From Rhodococcus opacus (lineage in GTDB: Bacteria > Actinomycetota > Actinomycetes > Mycobacteriales > Mycobacteriaceae), in the NCBI RefSeq assembly GCF_012396235.1, contig NZ_JAAXPA010000002.1:124001-188000 (forward strand): 64,000 nucleotides of DNA. Direction: 5' to 3'. The notes below the pieces were generated by a model. That model saw only the letters and a program-made list of their open reading frames with translations. It was not told the origin of the DNA and ran no database searches. Of this stretch, positions 31,111 through 39,928 are shown piece after piece; the first letter of the stretch is position 1, and the number at the start of each line of letters is the position of its first letter. Position numbers and translations under genes: made by a program.

Positions 31111-31623
31111 TCAGCGTGCGGTCGCGGACGGCGAGCGCAGGTCGACGACGATCGACTGGCCGTTCAGCTTCGCGTGGATCTCGGGGCGCTCGAACCCGGC
31201 TGCGACGAGGTATTCGCCGAGCAGCGCCAGCAGTTCGTCGGCGTCCACGGTGGGATCGGCGGAGTGACTGCTCGCCGAGGCGAGGTGCTCCTCGAGCAGT
31301 TCGGTGTGTGCAAGACGGCCCGCGACTCGCACGGCTGCCACTCCCATCGCGTTGCGTCGCATGACGGTGCGCCCACGAGATTCGAGCGACGCCGTCGTGT
31401 CGGAGACCTCGCCCGGCTCCTCGGTGCTGTGCGAACCCGAGCTGCGCGTCGGCAGCGGGAAGGTGAACGTCTCGGCGGAGCTGGTCGTGGACTTGCCGTT
31501 GCCGTTACTGTTGCTGCCGGTCAGCCCGCCCGTGCTCGGTTCAGCGAAAGGGGACTCCGATGCCGAGTTCGTGCCGGCGGAGCCGTTACTGCCCGATCCG
31601 TTGGTGGAAATGCCGTTCTCCAT
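31111..31623 (-). CDS. Low-complexity Ser/Gly/Asn-rich protein, unknown
   Basis: I do not recognise this 170-residue protein. The first 80 residues are low-complexity and acidic, rich in Ser, Gly, Asn and Thr (NGSGSNGSAGTNSASESPF) with no signal peptide. The C-terminal 80 residues look folded and helical: MRRNAMGVAAVRVAGRLAHT, then DADELLALLGEYLVAAGFER and IHAKLNGQSIVVDLRSP. The codon pattern supports coding on the minus strand. It converges with the PdxH-like gene. No T-tract or hairpin was seen between them. The 155 bp beyond its start hold no recognisable feature. Confidence 0.55.
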   Translation of the reverse strand: MENGISTNGSGSNGSAGTNSASESPFAEPSTGGLTGSNSNGNGKSTTSSAETFTFPLPTRSSGSHSTEEPGEVSDTTASLESRGRTVMRRNAMGVAAVRVAGRLAHTELLEEHLASASSHSADPTVDADELLALLGEYLVAAGFERPEIHAKLNGQSIVVDLRSPSATAR

Positions 31624-31778
31624 CGTGTCGCTTCCTGCTCGTGGCCAAACGGGTACCGCGCAAAGCCCGTCAGTGTGCTCGATTCGACCTGAAAGCTACC
31701 AGGAGGGTCCGGCGGGCCGCACGCCTCGACGGCGCACGGCGCGGCCCCGGTCGGTCTCGGGTCCGCGGCGCCGTCACG

Positions 31779-32100
31779 TCATCGAACTCCCTCGGCCCTC
31801 AATTCCCGGGCCCAGGCGGACGCGTGCTTCGTGAGCACGCCGGCGATCCGCTCCAGCTCACCCGGGTACGACGCGACCTCGGCGGGCATGGACACGCTGA
31901 GGGCGTCGGTGGCGGGGATCCGGTAGGGCACGACGGTCGCGATACACACCACGCCGACCGTCCCCTGTTCTCGTTCCAGGGCCCATCCGCGGTTGCGGAC
32001 CTCGCCCAGTTCGGTGACGAGATCGTCGACGTCGGGGGATCGCCCCGGTGATGTGGTGCGCCGGGTCCGCCAGTGCCGCGCTTGCGGGCTCGAATAGCAA
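31779..32100 (-). pseudogene. IclR-type regulator, C-terminal remnant with frameshift
   Basis: The last 84 residues read like the C-terminal effector domain of an IclR regulator: DVDDLVTELGEVRNRGWALE, GTVGVVCIATVVPY and ATDALSVSMPAEVASYPGEL. Just upstream, a different frame continues the same family (LLFEPASAALADPAHHITGA), so a frameshift separates them near 32040. No N-terminal HTH is present; the upstream DNA runs into an IS110-like remnant. It is a broken gene, presumably truncated by the insertion. Confidence 0.6.
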
Positions 32101-32233
32101 TGGGAGTGACTGGACCGGATGCGCCTCGACGCGGAGAAGGTCCAGAGCGCGGTGGTGTGGCCGATCCGGCGAGACAGACTGGCCCCGTTCGCCTGTAGCG
32201 TTTGTCGGGCGGTACCTGAGTTCCTAGCGGAGG

Positions 32234-32780
32234 TCAAGCCACCTGGCGGCTCGTAGGCTTGGTCTTGGCGGGCCGGCCTGTTGGAGCGCATCGCGACCCC
32301 TGGGACTCCTGGCCCGCCGCCTGCTTGCGGCGCTCACGCATCCGCTTGTATCGGACGTTCTCGCGCCGCCGCGGGTCGATCTTGTAGCGCGCCTTGACGA
32401 TCGCCCGGCCCTCGGCCTCGGTGATCGGCGTGTCGTCGACGTCCCGCAAGGCGTACGGTTGGCCGGTACGCATGCAGGCGGCGATCCGGGTGACCAGATG
32501 GGTGGCCAGATGACAGATCGCAGACTCGTGGTGCCGGTCGCCGATCCGTCCAGCGATGACGGCGCTGATCACCGCCCCCACGCCGGGAGCAGAGGCAACG
32601 ATGCCGGCCGGTCGGCGTCGGCGTAGAGGTTCGCGACTCGCTCGTCGATCTGCTTGATCTGACGGGCCAGGAACAGTGCCTGTTCGGCTTCGTGGGCGAT
32701 GTCCTCAGCGAGCTCGGCGAAGTCCATCCCGTCAGACCCGTCGCTGACCACAAGCGTCGGTGTGGGACACGGTCAAACCC
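32234..32780 (-). pseudogene. IS110-type transposase remnant, frameshifted and internally deleted
   Basis: Two pieces match the middle and end of an IS110-family transposase. The upstream piece reads ELAEDIAHEAEQALFLARQI and IDERVANLYADADRPA, then a frame change at the expected PGVG region; the downstream piece reads VISAVIAGRIGDRHHESAIC, HLATHLVTRIAACMRTGQPY and AEGRAIVKARYKIDPRRREN. The central Transposase_20 section, normally between GRIGD and HxxxICHLATH and holding the catalytic serine, is missing. The N-terminal DEDD domain is also absent. No terminal repeats were identified, and none are expected for IS110. Confidence 0.7.
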
Positions 32781-32888
32781 GCACCACCGCACGGTGATAC
32801 AGGTAGCCGTGACACACATCCATCTCAACTATCCGTTGCGCCAGTGGCGGAGAGTGTGAGATCTATGTAGACGCTGTAGTAGAAGACG

Positions 32889-34592
32889 CTAGTCGGCGGC
32901 GGCCACGAGAGGTTCGAGCGTGAGGTCGGGCAGCTCCTTCTGGATGTACTGCAGCCGCCACTTGTCGCTGACGAGCGCCAGCATCACGCCGTCCGAGCGG
33001 GTGAACACCTCGACACCGCGCTGACGGTTCAGCTCGTCGGCCGACTCGGCGTCGGTGCGCCGCGCCAACGCGTAGCCCAGGGGTTCCATCCGGGCCTCGA
33101 CGTTGAACTCGGCCTTCATCCGCGCCGCGACCACCTCGAACTGCATCGGGCCGACGGCCGCCATGACCGGCGAGGCGTCGCCACGGAGGTCGTTGCGGAG
33201 GATCTGCACGACACCCTCGGAATCGAGCTGATCCACAGCCCGCCGGAACTGCTTGTACTTGCCCGCGCTCTCGGCCCGCAGGATGGAGAAGTGCTCCGGC
33301 GCGAACGACGGGATCGGCGGGAACTCCACCTTCTTCTCGAAGAACAGGGTGTGGCCGGGGGCGAGTGCGGTGGCGTTGACCAGTCCCACCACGTCGCCGG
33401 GGTACGCCGATTCCACGGTCGAACGCTCGCGACCGAACACGGTCTGCGCGTACTTCGTCGTGAACGGCTTGCCGGTCTGGGCGTGGGTGACCACCATGCC
33501 GCGCTCGAACACGCCCGACACGATGCGCATGAACGCCAGCCGGTCGCGGTGCGCGGTGTCCATGCCGGCCTGGACCTTGAAGACGACCGCACTGAACGGG
33601 TCGGTGACCTCGCGAGGGGTGCCGCCGACGTCCTCGCGGGCGCGCGGCGGCGGCGCCAGCTCGACGAGCGTGTCCAGGATCTGGCGGACGCCGAAGTTGA
33701 GCATCGCCGACGCGAAGATCACCGGCGACGTCTGGCCGCCGAGGAACAGCTCCTGGTCGTGGTCCTGACCGGTGGCCGAGAGCAGTTCGCTCTCCTCCGC
33801 GGCGGTCTCCCATTCGGAGCCCTCCTTCGCGAGGGCGGCGTCGGCATCCATGACCTCTTCGGGGGCGATCTTCGCGCCACCCGCGGTCCGGGTGAACCGG
33901 ATGTACTCCCGCGGGGCACCGTCCTCGCCGCGCCGCAGCAGGCCCCGGAAGTCGCCGGCGATCCCGACGGGCCAGTACAGGGGAGTCGGGGTGAGACCGA
34001 TGCGTTCCTGGATCTCGTCGAGAAGCTCCAGCGGCGTCTGGCCCGGCCGGTCCCACTTGTTGATGACCGTGATCACCGGGATTCCGCGGTGACGGCACAC
34101 CTGGAACAGCTTCAGCGTCTGCGGTTCGAGACCCTTCGCGGCGTCGATCAGCATGACGGCGGCGTCGACCGCCGTCAGGACGCGGTACGTATCCTCCGAG
34201 AAGTCGGAGTGACCGGGAGTGTCGACCAGGTTGATCACGTTGTCGACGGGGTCGTCCGCCGACGCCTCGGTGGAGCGGTAGTTGAACTGCAGGGCCGTGG
34301 AGCTGACCGAGATGCCGCGGGCCTTCTCCATCTCCATCCAGTCGGACACCGTCGACTTGCGGCCGGCCTTGCCGTGGACCGCGCCCGCTTCGGAGATGAC
34401 CTTCGCGTGGAGCGCGAGAGCCTCCGTCAGCGTCGACTTACCGGCGTCGGGATGCGAGATCACGGCGAACGTGCGGCGACGGGACGCCTCCGCACGGACA
34501 CCCTTCTCGGATTTCCCTTCCGGTGCGGCGGACGTGGCGACGGACGCCGCCTCGGCTGGAATGGTGTCGGCCGAGTCGGACGGGGTAGTCAA
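32889..34592 (-). CDS. prfC: Peptide chain release factor 3
   Basis: RF3 is a translational GTPase that releases RF1/RF2 from the ribosome after termination. The 567-residue protein has G1 FAVISHPDAGKSTLTEALAL near residue 45, G3 VDTPGHSDFSEDTYR, G4 TVINKWDRPGQTPLELLDEI, and the class-specific EIQERIGLTPTPLYWPVGIA near 200; domains II-III follow. The N-terminus is about 35 residues longer than E. coli RF3. The start is an unusual TTG at 34592 preceded by GAGAGG; no in-frame ATG fits. It lies in the accessory stretch between the IS110 remnant and pks16 and is divergent from pks16. Confidence 0.93.
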   Translation of the reverse strand: MTTPSDSADTIPAEAASVATSAAPEGKSEKGVRAEASRRRTFAVISHPDAGKSTLTEALALHAKVISEAGAVHGKAGRKSTVSDWMEMEKARGISVSSTALQFNYRSTEASADDPVDNVINLVDTPGHSDFSEDTYRVLTAVDAAVMLIDAAKGLEPQTLKLFQVCRHRGIPVITVINKWDRPGQTPLELLDEIQERIGLTPTPLYWPVGIAGDFRGLLRRGEDGAPREYIRFTRTAGGAKIAPEEVMDADAALAKEGSEWETAAEESELLSATGQDHDQELFLGGQTSPVIFASAMLNFGVRQILDTLVELAPPPRAREDVGGTPREVTDPFSAVVFKVQAGMDTAHRDRLAFMRIVSGVFERGMVVTHAQTGKPFTTKYAQTVFGRERSTVESAYPGDVVGLVNATALAPGHTLFFEKKVEFPPIPSFAPEHFSILRAESAGKYKQFRRAVDQLDSEGVVQILRNDLRGDASPVMAAVGPMQFEVVAARMKAEFNVEARMEPLGYALARRTDAESADELNRQRGVEVFTRSDGVMLALVSDKWRLQYIQKELPDLTLEPLVAAAD

Positions 34593-34803
34593 CGAAGAAC
34601 CTCTCGGGGGACGTGTGGCGTGCAGGAAGGCCGTGTGGCCGCATACCAGGTTACTCGGGTGCCGAACACGAACGCGCAGCACAGTCGCATCCAGGGAGGA
34701 GTAACGATCGGAGGCCGGTGGGGGATTTATATGGGTGAGTCGTCGGGGCGCTCCGGAGTTCACCGTTCTGCGTTCGGACACCCGTATGTGCAGGAGGAAG
34801 ACT

Positions 34804-36435
34804 GTGAGCAAATTCACCGACGAGATGTACGCGACCGCGGCGAGTAGCACCCGTGGTCTCAACACGGGTGAGCCCGACGCGCCGCTGCGGCAGCCGTGGG
34901 GCGAGATCCACAAGGCCGCGCGCCGCATGGCGGGCGCACTCGCCGAGGCGGGTATCGGACACGGCGACGCCATCGGCATCCTCGCCGGTCAGCCCGTCGA
35001 CATCGCACCCTCCTGCCAGGGCACCTGGATGCGGGGCGCGTCCGTGACCATGTTGCATCAGCCGACGCCGCGCACCGACCTGGCCGTGTGGGCCAAGGAC
35101 ACCGAGACCGTCATCAACATGATTCAGGCGAAGGCCGTCATCCTCGGTGCGCCGTTCGACGCCGCCAAGCCGCTGCTGGAGGAGCGCGGCATCACCGTGG
35201 TGACGGTGGCCGAGCTGAACGAGGGCACGGCTATCGACCCGGTCGAGACGTTCGAGAGCGACATCGCGCTGCAGCAGCTCACGTCCGGTTCCACCGGTTC
35301 CCCCAAGGCCGTGCAGATCACGCACGAGAACTTCTACACCAACGCGTACGCCATGATCGACCGCATCAAGTTCTCCATCGAGGACGATGTGATGATCAGC
35401 TGGCTGCCCCTGTTCCACGACATGGGGATGGTCGGGTTCCTGAGCGTGCCGATGCAGGTCGGCGCGGAGGTCGTGAGCATCACCCCGATGGACTTCCTCC
35501 GCACGCCGCTGCTGTGGGCGGAACTGATGGGGAAGTACAAGGGCACCGTCACAGCCGCCCCCAACTTCGCGTACTCGCTGCTCGCCCGCCGCCTCAAGCA
35601 GGCGGAGGACGGCGCCGTCGACCTGAGCACCGTCCGGTACATGTGGAACGGCGCCGAGCCCGTCGACCCCGAGACGATGACCAAGCTCGCCGAGGCGGGC
35701 GCCCGCTTCGGCCTGAACCCGTCCGCACTCGCCCCCGTCTACGGCATGGCCGAGACCACCCTCGCCGTCTCCATCCCGGATCCGGATCAGGGCCAGGTCC
35801 TCGACCTCGTCGACCCGGATCTCCTCGAGGCGATGCAGCGCGCTGTCCCGTCGAGCAAGCCGAACGCGCGTGCCCTCGCCACCCTCGGAAAGATGGTGCC
35901 GAACCTGGAGGGACGCGTCGTCGACAGCGAGGGGGAGCTGCTCCCGACCCGCGGTGTCGGCATCATCGAGGTCCGCGGCAAGGCGGTCACCCCCGGATAC
36001 ATCACGGTCGACGGACACAAGCCCGCGCAGGACGCGGACGGCTGGCTGAACACCGGCGACGTCGGCTACTTCACTGAAGAAGGCCTCGTCGTCGTGTGCG
36101 GCCGCGTCAAGGACGTCATCATCATGGGTGGCCGCAACATCTACCCGACGGACATCGAGCGGGCCGCCGGCACCGTCGCCGGAGTGCGTCCCGGCAACGC
36201 GGTGGCCGTCCGCCTCGACGCGGGGCAGAAGCGGGAAAGTTTCGCCGTCGCGGTGGAGACCAACGACTATCAGGACCCCGAAGTGGTCAAGCGCATCGAG
36301 CACGAGGTCGTGCACGCCGTGTTCTCCGAGGTCGGCGTACGACCGCGCACGGTCGCCGTCCTCGGGCCCGGCAGCATTCCCAAGACGTCGTCGGGCAAAC
36401 TCCGCCGCGCCACGTCGGCGAATCTGGTCCACTAG
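34804..36435 (+). CDS. pks16: Fatty-acyl-AMP ligase/acyl-CoA synthetase, Pks16-like
   Basis: This adenylate-forming enzyme activates a fatty acid with ATP; it matches Rv1013, historically misnamed a polyketide synthase. In 543 residues it has the P-loop [19 protein letters not shown] near residue 160, the [15 protein letters not shown] segment near 200 typical of FAAL/FadD-like ligases, [14 protein letters not shown] near 280, [11 protein letters not shown] near 315, the hinge [14 protein letters not shown] near 418, [20 protein letters not shown], and catalytic Lys in TSSGKLRRA at the end. GTG 34804 follows GGAGGA. The product and acceptor are unknown; it stands beside pth as in M. tuberculosis. 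Confidence 0.92.
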   Translation: MSKFTDEMYATAASSTRGLNTGEPDAPLRQPWGEIHKAARRMAGALAEAGIGHGDAIGILAGQPVDIAPSCQGTWMRGASVTMLHQPTPRTDLAVWAKDTETVINMIQAKAVILGAPFDAAKPLLEERGITVVTVAELNEGTAIDPVETFESDIALQQLTSGSTGSPKAVQITHENFYTNAYAMIDRIKFSIEDDVMISWLPLFHDMGMVGFLSVPMQVGAEVVSITPMDFLRTPLLWAELMGKYKGTVTAAPNFAYSLLARRLKQAEDGAVDLSTVRYMWNGAEPVDPETMTKLAEAGARFGLNPSALAPVYGMAETTLAVSIPDPDQGQVLDLVDPDLLEAMQRAVPSSKPNARALATLGKMVPNLEGRVVDSEGELLPTRGVGIIEVRGKAVTPGYITVDGHKPAQDADGWLNTGDVGYFTEEGLVVVCGRVKDVIIMGGRNIYPTDIERAAGTVAGVRPGNAVAVRLDAGQKRESFAVAVETNDYQDPEVVKRIEHEVVHAVFSEVGVRPRTVAVLGPGSIPKTSSGKLRRATSANLVH

Positions 36436-36504
36436 GCGCTCCGCGCCCGTGCGCCTTTTTGGTAGCTGGGAGAACCAGATAGGCGCACGGGCGCGGAGCG
36501 CCTA
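36433..36504. terminator. 24-bp palindromic bidirectional terminator holding both stop codons
   Basis: Arms 36433-36456 and 36481-36504 are perfectly complementary over 24 bp, around a 24-nt loop. The pks16 TAG (36433-36435) is the outer end of the left arm and the pth stop (36502-36504, minus strand) is the outer end of the right arm. Confidence 0.9.
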
Positions 36505-37074
36505 ATGCAGGCGGTTCTGCGCAGCCTCGAGCCCGACGCGCAGGACCAGCTCGACGGCGTCCGCGGATTCTTCGCAGACGAGGTCGAGTTCCTTGCGTTC
36601 CGCCGAGGAGAACGGCTTCAGCACGTACGACGCCGGATCCATCCGTCCGGGGGGACGACCGATCCCGACACGGGTGCGCAGGTACTCCTTGGTGCCGAGC
36701 GCGCTCGAGATGGACCGCAGGCCGTTGTGCCCGCCCTCGCCGCCGCCCTGCTTGAGTCGAATGGTCCCGAAGTCGAGGTCGAGTTCGTCGTGGATGACCA
36801 CGATGTTGCCCGGATCGACGGAGAAGAACCGGGCCAGCCCGGCGACGGCGGAACCGGACAGGTTCATGAACGACCGCGGTTTGGCGAGGATCGTCGGACG
36901 TCCCTCGAGTCGCCCCTGAACGATCTCGGCGCCGCTCTTCTTGTGCGCGCTGAACTTGCCACCCATGCGAGCGGACAGCACGCCGGCCACCATGAAGCCG
37001 ACGTTGTGCCGGGTCTTCTCGTATTGCGGTCCGGGGTTGCCCAGACCCACCACCAGGGCGGTGTCTTCACTCAC
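36502..37074 (-). CDS. pth: Peptidyl-tRNA hydrolase
   Basis: Pth frees tRNA from peptidyl-tRNA that drops off ribosomes. The 190-residue protein has the signature [20 protein letters not shown] (Asn and catalytic His) at residues 8-27, [20 protein letters not shown] near 65, the [20 protein letters not shown] box near 93 and [14 protein letters not shown]. All catalytic residues are in place. ATG 37074 begins [17 protein letters not shown]. It is 107 bp downstream of rplY, the same order as Rv1015c-Rv1014c, and shares a palindromic terminator with pks16. Confidence 0.96.
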   Translation of the reverse strand: MSEDTALVVGLGNPGPQYEKTRHNVGFMVAGVLSARMGGKFSAHKKSGAEIVQGRLEGRPTILAKPRSFMNLSGSAVAGLARFFSVDPGNIVVIHDELDLDFGTIRLKQGGGEGGHNGLRSISSALGTKEYLRTRVGIGRPPGRMDPASYVLKPFSSAERKELDLVCEESADAVELVLRVGLEAAQNRLH

Positions 37075-37181
37075 CGACAGGGTCCTTCCATGCGTGAGGG
37101 GGTCGTGTCAGACGACAGCGGCGCGTCACCCCGGACAATCCGGGACGACGCGCCGCCGACATCAGTGCGGTTGCGAGAGGA

Positions 37182-37808
37182 TCAGCTCTCGGCGCCCTCT
37201 TCGGCCGGAGTCTCGGCGGGCTCGGCCGCGGCTTCGCCGGTCTCCTCTTCGAGGTCGGCAGCGGTCGGGGCTGCGACGACGTTGACGATGAGCAGTTCCT
37301 CGTCGGCCTGCAGGGTGGAACCCTTGGGCAGCTCGAGCTGGTTGGCCAGGATCTGGGTGCCGACCTCGAGGCCCTCGACCGAGATCTCGATCTGCTCGGG
37401 GATGTGCAGCGCGTCCGCTTCGAGGGAGATGGTGGCGGCGTCCTGCGCGACCAGGGTGCCGGCAGCGGCCTCACCGGTGACGACGACGGGAACGTCGACG
37501 GTGACCTTCTCGCCCTTCTTGATGACGAGGAGGTCGGCGTGCTCGATGTAGTTGCGGATCGGGTGAACCACGACCGACTTGGTGAGCGCGACCTGCTCCT
37601 TGCCCTCGATGTCGAGGGTCAGGATGGCGTTGGTGCCGTGCGCGCGCAGGATGGCGGCGAAGTCGCGGGACGGGACGTTCAGGTGGCGGGGGTCCTCACC
37701 GTGGCCGTACAGGACTGCGGGGACCTGGCCGTCGCGGCGCGCGCGGCGGGCGGCACCCTTGCCGAACTCGGTGCGCACGGCGGCTACGAGGCGATTTTCG
37801 TCAGACAT
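37182..37808 (-). CDS. rplY: 50S ribosomal protein L25/general stress protein Ctc
   Basis: L25 of the long Ctc/TL5 type binds 5S rRNA. The 208-residue protein has the N-terminal L25 domain ([59 protein letters not shown]) and the C-terminal beta domain ([20 protein letters not shown]), ending in an acidic Ala/Glu-rich tail ([19 protein letters not shown]). The start ATG 37808 is chosen at [12 protein letters not shown]. In M. tuberculosis rplY also precedes pth. Confidence 0.95.
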   Translation of the reverse strand: MSDENRLVAAVRTEFGKGAARRARRDGQVPAVLYGHGEDPRHLNVPSRDFAAILRAHGTNAILTLDIEGKEQVALTKSVVVHPIRNYIEHADLLVIKKGEKVTVDVPVVVTGEAAAGTLVAQDAATISLEADALHIPEQIEISVEGLEVGTQILANQLELPKGSTLQADEELLIVNVVAAPTAADLEEETGEAAAEPAETPAEEGAES

Positions 37809-38094
37809 GGTGAAACGGCTCCTACAACTCACGGTGGTAACTGGCGGGCGGTTCGAGTCGACGAGGGACGAACACGCGACGGCCAGGAGCGAAACGCTCG
37901 AGCAGAGCCGTCGCCGCGTCGATCACGGTGAGCCAGTCAATGGGAACTTCTGGTTCACCCTCGCCGAGACAACTTATGGAACTCTACCGGATGGCCTGTT
38001 GACCTGCTAATCGGGTGTCTCGGGCGGCTGCGCGGCGCCGAGGTGGGGACGGTGCAATCCGATGCAACGCTGCCGCCCCGTCCTTGTGACCCGT

Positions 38095-38110
38095 ATCACA
38101 GAGGTATCGA
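38095..38110. promoter_or_regulatory. CRP-like site TGTGA-N6-TCACA
   Basis: TGTGACCCGTATCACA fits the CRP consensus exactly and ends 30 bp upstream of the monooxygenase start. Actinobacterial CRP (Rv3676 type) uses the same half-sites. The rest of the gap 37809-38140 shows nothing recognisable. Confidence 0.55.
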
Positions 38111-38140
38111 ACTTCTCGATTCCCGACGACGGAGGACATC

Positions 38141-39928
38141 ATGACCGCCACACTCGACGCACCCGTCGACACCGCCATTCCGCAGCCGGGTGACATCGCC
38201 CGGCGCTGGCTGGCCGGATTCGGTGCCGCCCTCGAACGAAGCGACGTGCGCGGGGCCGCCCAGCACTTCCTGGTCGACGGTTGGTGGCGCGACCTGCTGT
38301 CGTTCACCTGGGATCTGCACACCACGCACGGTCGCGCGGACATCGAGTCGCGCCTCGCGGATTCGGTTCCGGTGCACGAGCCGCGCCACCTCGTCCTGTC
38401 ACCCGCGCACCCCGCCGAGGCGGTGGCCGATCCCGAGGGTGACTGGATACAGGCCTTCTTCACGTTCGAGACGACCCTGGCCCGCAGCCGCGGTTTCGTT
38501 CGGCTGAGGCGCGACGACGACGGCGAGTGGCGTGCCTGGACGTTGATCAGCGCGATGGAGGAGATCAAGGGTCACGAGGAGAAGAAGGGGCATCGGCGGG
38601 TTCAGGGCACGAATCACGGCGCCCACCGCGGCAAGATCAACTGGCTCGACCGGCGAACCGTCAAGGGTGAGTTCGAGACCGAGCAGCCGGCCGTCGTGAT
38701 CGTCGGCGCCGGCCAGGGTGGTCTTGCCCTCGCGGCCCGTCTGGGACAGCTCGGAGTCGACACCCTGCTGGTGGAGCGAAACGACCGGATCGGTGACAGC
38801 TGGCGCAAGCGCTACCACTCGCTGGTCCTGCACGACCCGGTCTGGTACGACCACCTGCCGTACTTGAACTTCCCCGACCACTGGCCGGTGTTCACGCCCA
38901 AGGACAAGCTCGCGAACTGGTTCGAGTTCTACGCCGACGCAATGGAACTCAACGTGTGGACGGGAACCGAGTTCACCGGCGGCAGCTATGACGACGCCAC
39001 CGGCGAATGGACCGTGACCGTCGCCCGCGACGACGGCTCCACCCGCACGCTGCACCCCCGGCACGTCGTCCTCGCCACGGGAATGAGTGGGGTGCCGAAC
39101 ATTCCGCGGATCGCTGGTGCCGACACGTTCGAGGGAACCATCGAGCATTCGAGTTGGTTCGTCGGCGGCCGGGAGATGCAGGGCAAGAAGGCCCTCGTCG
39201 TCGGCTGCTGCAACTCGGGCCACGACATCGCCCAGGAACTCAACGAGCAGGGTGCGGACGTGACCATCCTGCAGCGCTCGTCCACGTATGTGATGAGCAG
39301 CAAGCACGGCATCCCCGGACTGTTCGGCGGCGTGTACGAGGAGGGCGGGCCCGCGGTGCAGGACGCCGACCTGATCTTCGCGTCGCTGCCGTACCCGTTG
39401 CTCGCGGGAATTCACGCCGGGGCGACGGAGGCCATTGCAGAGAAGGACGCGGAGATGCTCGACGGTCTGCGGAAGGCCGGATTCAAGGTCGATTTCGGCG
39501 AGGACGGCAGCGGCCTGTTCATGAAGTACCTGCGACGCGGCGGCGGCTACTACATCGACGTCGGCGCATCCGAGCTGATCGCGAGCGGCGAGGTGACGGT
39601 GAAGCAGGGAACCGAGATCGATCACTTCACCCCGGACGGGGTTGTGTTCGCCGACGGCACCGAGATGCCGGTGGACGTGGTGGTTCTCGCGACCGGATAC
39701 AAGAACATGCGTGAGAGCGCCCGCAAGTTCCTCGGCGACGCCGTCGCGGACCGCTGCCAGGACGTGTGGGGCCTCGACGACGAGGGCGAGCTGCGCACGG
39801 TGTGGCGCCGGTCCGGTCATCCGGGTTTCTGGTTCATGGCCGGCAACCTGCATCAGTCCCGGCACTACTCGAAGTATCTGGCCTTCCAGATCAAGGCCCA
39901 GGAGGAAGGGTTGCAGCCGATCCGATGA
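38141..39928 (+). CDS. FAD-dependent monooxygenase with N-terminal NTF2-like domain
   Basis: This flavoprotein of the FMO/Baeyer-Villiger superfamily is predicted to use NADPH and O2. In 595 residues, the first 150 form an NTF2-like module (RWLAGFGAALERSDVRGAAQ, FLVDGWWRDLLSFTWDL). FAD motif VVIVGAGQGGLALAARLGQL is near residue 185, WRKRYHSLVLHDPVWYDHLP follows, the second Rossmann NADPH motif KALVVGCCNSGHDIAQEL is near 350, and ATGYKNMRE is near 520. The substrate is unknown; no Baeyer-Villiger FxGxxxHxxxW box is exact (FEGTIEHSSW is the near match). ATG 38141 follows GGAGGAC. It overlaps the GAF regulator by 4 bp. Confidence 0.88.
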   Translation: MTATLDAPVDTAIPQPGDIARRWLAGFGAALERSDVRGAAQHFLVDGWWRDLLSFTWDLHTTHGRADIESRLADSVPVHEPRHLVLSPAHPAEAVADPEGDWIQAFFTFETTLARSRGFVRLRRDDDGEWRAWTLISAMEEIKGHEEKKGHRRVQGTNHGAHRGKINWLDRRTVKGEFETEQPAVVIVGAGQGGLALAARLGQLGVDTLLVERNDRIGDSWRKRYHSLVLHDPVWYDHLPYLNFPDHWPVFTPKDKLANWFEFYADAMELNVWTGTEFTGGSYDDATGEWTVTVARDDGSTRTLHPRHVVLATGMSGVPNIPRIAGADTFEGTIEHSSWFVGGREMQGKKALVVGCCNSGHDIAQELNEQGADVTILQRSSTYVMSSKHGIPGLFGGVYEEGGPAVQDADLIFASLPYPLLAGIHAGATEAIAEKDAEMLDGLRKAGFKVDFGEDGSGLFMKYLRRGGGYYIDVGASELIASGEVTVKQGTEIDHFTPDGVVFADGTEMPVDVVVLATGYKNMRESARKFLGDAVADRCQDVWGLDDEGELRTVWRRSGHPGFWFMAGNLHQSRHYSKYLAFQIKAQEEGLQPIR

